Assembly (NCBI RefSeq): GCF_000423065.1
Contig: NZ_AUHG01000019.1
Coordinates: 1-64,000, forward strand
Reading direction: 5' to 3'
DNA: 64,000 nt
Source of the DNA: Christiangramia echinicola DSM 19838
GTDB lineage: Bacteria > Bacteroidota > Bacteroidia > Flavobacteriales > Flavobacteriaceae
Each line of letters opens with the position of its first letter. Within the stretch, counting starts at the first letter, position 1. The notes below the pieces were generated by a model. It had not been told where the DNA came from. It did no database searches and saw only the letters and a program-made list of their open reading frames with translations. Shown here piece by piece: positions 59,498 to 64,000 of the stretch. A program made the translations under genes and the position numbers.

Positions 59498-61903
59498 ATG
59501 AAATCATGCTTTCACTGTGGCGAAGATTGCCTTGAAGAGATCATTAATTATGATGGGAAATCATTTTGTTGTTCAGGATGTAGAACGGTTTATGAGATCT
59601 TAAATAGTAATGACCTGTCCTATTATTATGACCTGGAAAAAACTCCCGGGATCTCACCTAAAATAAATGAAGGCAAATATGATTACCTTGAGAATACTGA
59701 GATCATAGAAAAACTACTGGAGTTTGATCATGATGGGACCCAAATTGCCTCTTTTACCATACCTTCTATTCATTGCAGCTCCTGTATATGGATTCTGGAG
59801 AACCTCAACAAACTGCATAAGGGGATAAAAAGCTCACAGGTAGATTTTCCCAAAAAGAAGATCAGGCTAAGTTTCTCTTCGGAAGAATTAAATCTGAAGA
59901 ACCTGGTGCTTTTGCTGGTTCGTATTGGATACGAACCAAATATCTCTCTGGATAATTATGAGAAAAAGGACTCTAATATAGACCGAAGTCTTATTTATAA
60001 ACTAGGAGTAGCAGGATTTGCTTTCGGGAATATCATGTTTCTTTCATTTCCTGAATATTTTGAGATCAATGAATTCTGGCTGGAAAAATTCAAGCATCTG
60101 TTTCGCTGGTTGATGTTCACTTTTTCTTTGCCGGTAGTTTTTTATTCAGGCAAAGACTATTTTATTTCGGCTTACAAAGGATTAAGAGCTGGAATACTAA
60201 ATATCGATGTTCCCATTGCTTTAGGGATCACAGTACTCTTTCTAAGAAGTACTGCTGAAATTGTTCTGGATCTTGGCACAGGTTTCTTTGATAGTCTCAG
60301 CGGACTCGTATTTTTCTTACTGCTTGGCAAATTCTTTCAGCAAAAGACCTATTCATTCCTCTCTTTTGAAAGGGACTATAAATCTTATTTTCCAATCGCC
60401 GTTACCCGCATTCATACTGTAAATGGGGAAACCATAGAAGAACAGGTCCAGGTATATAAGATACAGAAAGGAGACCGAATCATTATTCGTAATGAAGAAC
60501 TCATTCCTATGGATGCGATCTTAATTAAGGGGAAGGCGAAAATAGATTATAGTTTTGTGACCGGTGAAGCTGAACCTGTCTCAAAAAGTAGCGGAGAAAA
60601 AGTTTTTGCCGGTGGTAGACAACAGGGTGGAATCATAGAACTGGAAGCATTAAAACCGGTAAAGCAAAGTTACCTTACCGAATTGTGGAGTGATGAGGTT
60701 TTTAAAAAGGATAAGAATTCAGCTTTCCAGAATCTTACCAACCAGATAAGCAGGCGATTTACTTATGCGGTCCTGAGCATTGCAGTTCTTTCAGCTATTT
60801 TCTGGATATTTTATGATCCTTCCAAAGCCTGGAATGTATTTACAGCGGTACTTATTATTGCCTGTCCTTGCGCGATCGCTTTGGCCGCACCCTTTACTTT
60901 GGGAAATATACTGAGAATATTTGGTAAGAATAAACTATACCTTAAAGATGCCAATGTGATTGAACAGATTGCCCAGATCGATACAGTGGTGTTCGATAAA
61001 ACCGGAACTATAACAGAGAATGATCGAAGCCGGATTGAATATGAAGGTGTTAAACTTACAGAAGTAGAAAAACAATTGCTGGGAGGAAGTCTCCGGGCAA
61101 GCAACCATCCCCTAAGCAGGTCTCTTTATGAGATTCTTGATAAGAATAACATTTCTACTCCCGAGCATTTTATGGAACATACGGGGATGGGACTGGAGAC
61201 CTCATATAAAGACTTGAATCTAAAGATAGGTTCAAAAGCTTTTACCAGTGATACGGGATCTTCTTTTACAGAAGTTCAGGTTATGGATAAAAAGGCAAGA
61301 ACTACTGTACATATAAGTTCGAATAACCAGTATAAAGGCTGTTTTAGCTTTCATAATTCTTATCGTGATGGTTTATCTGAATTATTTCAGGAGTTAGATG
61401 GAGACAAAGAGTTGATAATACTATCTGGTGATAATGACGGCGAGCGGTCCAGATTGAGTCAGATAGTGCCCGAAGCAACCAGAATGCTATTCAACCAAAG
61501 ACCAGGAAATAAGCTTCAATTTATTAAAGATCTTCAGAAAAGCGGTGCAAAAGTGATGATGGTTGGTGACGGCCTGAACGATGCAGGAGCACTGGCTCAA
61601 AGTGATGTGGGAATAGTAATATCAGAAGATGTCAACGTTTTTTCGCCGGCCTGTGATGGCATTCTTGATGCGAAAAGATTTCGGGAGCTGGGAAACTTCT
61701 TTGACCTTTCAGGTAAAGCAATTTCCGTGATAAAGTTCAGTTTTTTGCTCTCACTTTTTTACAACATTATTGGACTTGGTTTTGCCGTTTCCGGAAATCT
61801 AATGCCAGTGGTAGCAGCAATCCTCATGCCTTTAAGTTCTATAAGCATTGTGGTTTTCACCACGCTCGCTACCCAAATTCTTTCAAAAAAGCTTAAAAAA
61901 TAA
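59498..61903 (+). CDS. ccoI: Copper-transporting P1B-type ATPase for cbb3 oxidase assembly (CcoI/FixI type)
   Basis: 801 residues from the ATG at 59498. An N-terminal cysteine-rich metal domain (CFHCGED, FCCSGCRTVYE), an HMA domain with C93-S-S-C96, eight membrane helices, the ion-path C456-P-C458 in IIACPCAIALAAPF, the TGEAEPVSK actuator loop, phosphorylated D500 in VFDKTGTI, the HPLS-like SNHPLSRS, and GDGLNDAGALAQSDVGIVIS. The cysteine-rich extension plus HMA is the FixI/CcoI layout. It moves Cu+ into the periplasm for the CuB site of cbb3 oxidase. It is followed by ccoS and ccoNO, with a Crp/Fnr-type promoter of its own. Confidence 0.92.
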   Translation: MKSCFHCGEDCLEEIINYDGKSFCCSGCRTVYEILNSNDLSYYYDLEKTPGISPKINEGKYDYLENTEIIEKLLEFDHDGTQIASFTIPSIHCSSCIWILENLNKLHKGIKSSQVDFPKKKIRLSFSSEELNLKNLVLLLVRIGYEPNISLDNYEKKDSNIDRSLIYKLGVAGFAFGNIMFLSFPEYFEINEFWLEKFKHLFRWLMFTFSLPVVFYSGKDYFISAYKGLRAGILNIDVPIALGITVLFLRSTAEIVLDLGTGFFDSLSGLVFFLLLGKFFQQKTYSFLSFERDYKSYFPIAVTRIHTVNGETIEEQVQVYKIQKGDRIIIRNEELIPMDAILIKGKAKIDYSFVTGEAEPVSKSSGEKVFAGGRQQGGIIELEALKPVKQSYLTELWSDEVFKKDKNSAFQNLTNQISRRFTYAVLSIAVLSAIFWIFYDPSKAWNVFTAVLIIACPCAIALAAPFTLGNILRIFGKNKLYLKDANVIEQIAQIDTVVFDKTGTITENDRSRIEYEGVKLTEVEKQLLGGSLRASNHPLSRSLYEILDKNNISTPEHFMEHTGMGLETSYKDLNLKIGSKAFTSDTGSSFTEVQVMDKKARTTVHISSNNQYKGCFSFHNSYRDGLSELFQELDGDKELIILSGDNDGERSRLSQIVPEATRMLFNQRPGNKLQFIKDLQKSGAKVMMVGDGLNDAGALAQSDVGIVISEDVNVFSPACDGILDAKRFRELGNFFDLSGKAISVIKFSFLLSLFYNIIGLGFAVSGNLMPVVAAILMPLSSISIVVFTTLATQILSKKLKK

Positions 61904-61919
61904 AATAAGGTCTTAAAGC

Positions 61920-61962
61920 TGATAATTGTCATTTTTTGCCTGTAGCTCTCAGAATACTTTTA
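61920..61962 (+). promoter_or_regulatory. Crp/Fnr-type class II promoter of ccoS-ccoNO
   Basis: TGATAATTGTCA (61920-61931) followed by T is centred 29.5 bp before the -7 box TACTTTTA (61955-61962, one mismatch). It differs in one base from the hemN site across the 18 bases CTGATAATTRTCATTTTT. Confidence 0.74.
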
Positions 61963-61980
61963 CACCCATATTTAATAATA

Positions 61981-62175
61981 ATGAGCATTATCTACATGTT
62001 ACTGGCTATTAGTGTGGTTGTAGCCATCATATTCTTTATCGCCTTTATAGTTTCTGTGAAAAAGGGGCAATATGATGATGTGTACACCCCGTCGGTAAGA
62101 ATGCTGTTTGATGATGAACTTGTTAAACCCGATCCTGAAAAAAATCAACCTGTCAATAAAGTGAAATCAAGTTAA
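61981..62175 (+). CDS. ccoS: cbb3 oxidase assembly protein CcoS
   Basis: 64 residues from the ATG at 61981. One membrane helix ([24 protein letters not shown]) is followed by the family mark [20 protein letters not shown]. CcoS is needed to insert cofactors into cbb3 oxidase and typically sits between ccoI and ccoN, as here. A longer frame from a TTG at 61936 was rejected because it would start upstream of the promoter's -7 box. The stop is 2 bp before ccoN. Confidence 0.9.
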   Translation: MSIIYMLLAISVVVAIIFFIAFIVSVKKGQYDDVYTPSVRMLFDDELVKPDPEKNQPVNKVKSS

Positions 62176-62177
62176 TT

Positions 62178-64000
62178 ATGGAAGTACAGCAATTTTATTA
62201 CGATAATAAGATCGTAAAGAAATTTATTATTGCCACCATGTTCTGGGGCATTATAGGTATGAGCGTTGGGTTACTGCTCGCCTTCATGTTTATTTTTCCC
62301 AATGTGACCGATGGTATCTCCTGGCTTAGCTTTGGAAGATTAAGACCGTTGCATACCAACGCGGTGATCTTTGCTTTTGTGGGGAATGCCATTTTTGCCG
62401 GGGTATATTATTCTACTCAGCGTCTTTTAAAAGCAAGGATGTGGAGTGACGCCCTTAGTAATATCAACTTCTGGGGCTGGCAGCTAATAATTATAGGGGC
62501 TGCGATAACCTTACCGCTGGGATATACTTCTTCTAAAGAATATGCAGAGCTTGAATGGCCTTTTGATATAGCAATTGCTCTTATCTGGGTTGCGTTCGGA
62601 GCTAACCTTATTGGCACCATGATCAAAAGGAGACAGCGCCACTTATATGTAGCGATCTGGTTTTACCTCGCCACATTTGTCACTGTTGCGGTCTTACATA
62701 TTGTTAATAATATTGAAATTCCAGTTTCGGCGCTTAAGAGTTATTCTTTCTATTCAGGGGTTCAGGATGCGCTGGTGCAATGGTGGTATGGTCATAATGC
62801 AGTGGCATTCTTCCTTACTACACCATTCCTTGGATTGATGTATTATTTTGTTCCGAAGGCTGCCAATAGGCCGGTTTATTCATACAGACTTTCGATTATA
62901 CACTTCTGGTCGCTTATTTTTATCTATATCTGGGCAGGGCCACACCATTTACTGTATACATCTCTTCCAGACTGGGCTCAGAATCTTGGGGTAGCTTTTT
63001 CTGTAATGTTGTTATTTCCATCCTGGGGTGGGATGATCAATGGTTTATTAACCTTGCGTGGAGCATGGGATAAAGTGAGAGTAGATCCCGTTTTGAAATT
63101 TATGGTAGTGGCGATTACCGGATACGGAATGGCAACTTTCGAGGGTCCAATGCTTTCACTAAAAAATGTAAATGCAATTGCTCATTTTAGTGACTGGATC
63201 ATTGCTCACGTTCACGTGGGAGCACTTGCCTGGAATGGTTTCTTAACATTCGGAATGATTTACTGGTTAGTACCAAGATTATTCAAAACAAAACTATGGT
63301 CCCTGAAACTGGCGAATACACATTTCTGGATTGGAACTCTAGGAATTATAATTTATGCCTTGCCAATGTATGTTGCCGGATTTGTTCAGGCTTCTATGTG
63401 GAAACAATTCAATCCAGATGGAACCCTTACTTATGGGAATTTTCTGGAAACGGTAACTCAGATCATCCCGATGTACTGGATGAGAGCGATAGGAGGAAGT
63501 TTATATATCCTTGGAGCATTTGTGATGCTTTATAACGTCGTGAAAACTGTGCGCCAGGGTAGCGAAGTGGAAGACGAACTTGCTGAAGCTGCCGCTCTTC
63601 AACCTGTAACTAAAAAGAGAACGGCAGGTGAAGCTTATCATAGCTGGTTGGAAAGAAGACCTGTGAAATTAACCATTTTCGCCACTATTGCTATTCTGAT
63701 TGGAGGTATGGTTCAGATCATTCCATCTTTGATGGTAGATGAATATGTGCCGGTAATCTCCAGTGTAAAACCATATACACCTTTAGAACTGGAGGGACGT
63801 GATATTTATATTCGGGAAGGTTGTGTTTCCTGTCACTCACAAATGGTGAGACCTTTTAGAAGTGAGGTAGAGCGATATGGCGAATATTCTAAAGCGGGAG
63901 AATATAGATATGATTTCCCATTCTTATGGGGAAGTAAACGAACCGGTCCAGATCTGCACAGGGTTGGTCAGAAATATTCAGATAACTGGCATCTTAACCA
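62178..64000 (+). CDS. ccoN: cbb3-type cytochrome c oxidase, fused CcoN-CcoO subunit (3' truncated by window edge)
   Basis: Open from the ATG at 62178 to the window end (607 codons seen). The CcoN part (about 1-480) has twelve helices with heme and CuB histidines in [52 protein letters not shown] and [19 protein letters not shown]. After a linker ([16 protein letters not shown]) and one helix comes a CcoO part with heme c motif C549-V-S-C-H and [14 protein letters not shown]. The fusion is usual in Bacteroidota. This is the high-affinity terminal oxidase for micro-oxic respiration. ccoP and later genes lie outside the window. Confidence 0.95.
   Translation, partial: MEVQQFYYDNKIVKKFIIATMFWGIIGMSVGLLLAFMFIFPNVTDGISWLSFGRLRPLHTNAVIFAFVGNAIFAGVYYSTQRLLKARMWSDALSNINFWGWQLIIIGAAITLPLGYTSSKEYAELEWPFDIAIALIWVAFGANLIGTMIKRRQRHLYVAIWFYLATFVTVAVLHIVNNIEIPVSALKSYSFYSGVQDALVQWWYGHNAVAFFLTTPFLGLMYYFVPKAANRPVYSYRLSIIHFWSLIFIYIWAGPHHLLYTSLPDWAQNLGVAFSVMLLFPSWGGMINGLLTLRGAWDKVRVDPVLKFMVVAITGYGMATFEGPMLSLKNVNAIAHFSDWIIAHVHVGALAWNGFLTFGMIYWLVPRLFKTKLWSLKLANTHFWIGTLGIIIYALPMYVAGFVQASMWKQFNPDGTLTYGNFLETVTQIIPMYWMRAIGGSLYILGAFVMLYNVVKTVRQGSEVEDELAEAAALQPVTKKRTAGEAYHSWLERRPVKLTIFATIAILIGGMVQIIPSLMVDEYVPVISSVKPYTPLELEGRDIYIREGCVSCHSQMVRPFRSEVERYGEYSKAGEYRYDFPFLWGSKRTGPDLHRVGQKYSDNWHLN

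Overview
The window looks like chromosomal DNA of a marine-type Flavobacteriaceae bacterium (Bacteroidota), probably near Gramella/Christiangramia. The evidence is the low GC content, a SusC/SusD pair, the gldKLMN motility and type IX secretion (T9SS) genes, a T9SS C-terminal sorting domain, a fused ccoN-ccoO gene, the absence of clear Shine-Dalgarno sequences, and many promoters matching the Bacteroidota -7 consensus TAnnTTTG. The genus is an inference. No insertion sequence, prophage or CRISPR array was seen.

Layout. 1-7725 is the end of a surface polysaccharide locus: a T9SS-exported Ig-repeat protein, UDP-glucuronate decarboxylase, a GT2 glycosyltransferase, an initiating sugar-phosphate transferase, and Wza-like and Wzc-like export proteins. 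7726-8530 is mostly non-coding, with a candidate structured RNA and a 44-residue membrane protein. 8722-15559 holds a methyltransferase, an orphan SusCD pair and a divergent DeoR-type regulator with twin 15-nt operator candidates. 15594-22756 holds a BASS transporter, a GAF histidine kinase, DsbD, an SDR and small or secreted proteins. 22919-31298 holds topA, an arginase-fold protein that has lost metal ligands, and gldK-gldL-gldM-gldN. 31390-41251 holds an oxidoreductase, DUF983, an ABC-F ATPase, a three-gene RND efflux operon, two small proteins and the initiator tRNA. 41315-44446 holds a fasciclin remnant, a CPBP protease, two XRE regulators and an MgtC-type protein. 45180-48959 holds hemN, a LuxR-type regulator and deoC-deoD.

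50096 to the window end is a low-oxygen respiration island: universal stress proteins, a PAS histidine kinase with FixL-like heme-pocket residues, a receiver-Crp/Fnr fusion regulator, a group III truncated hemoglobin, a CoA-transferase, two YceI proteins, a porin, the CcoI-type copper ATPase, CcoS, and the start of the CcoNO cbb3 oxidase.

The most striking signal is a shared promoter architecture. Seven promoters (hemN, uspA at 50929, usp at 53771, the 55322 membrane protein/hemoglobin unit, yceI at 59297, ccoI and ccoS) each carry TGA-N6-TCAT. In every case its palindrome is centred exactly 29.5 bp upstream of the first base of a TAnnTTTG-like -7 box, which is about -41.5 from the predicted start of transcription. 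This is class II Crp/Fnr activation geometry. The simplest model is an oxygen-responsive circuit in which the kinase at 51361 phosphorylates the receiver-Crp protein at 52638, which then activates these promoters. The same promoter logic shows that several TTG start codons are really -7 box or operator bases, and those gene starts are corrected here.
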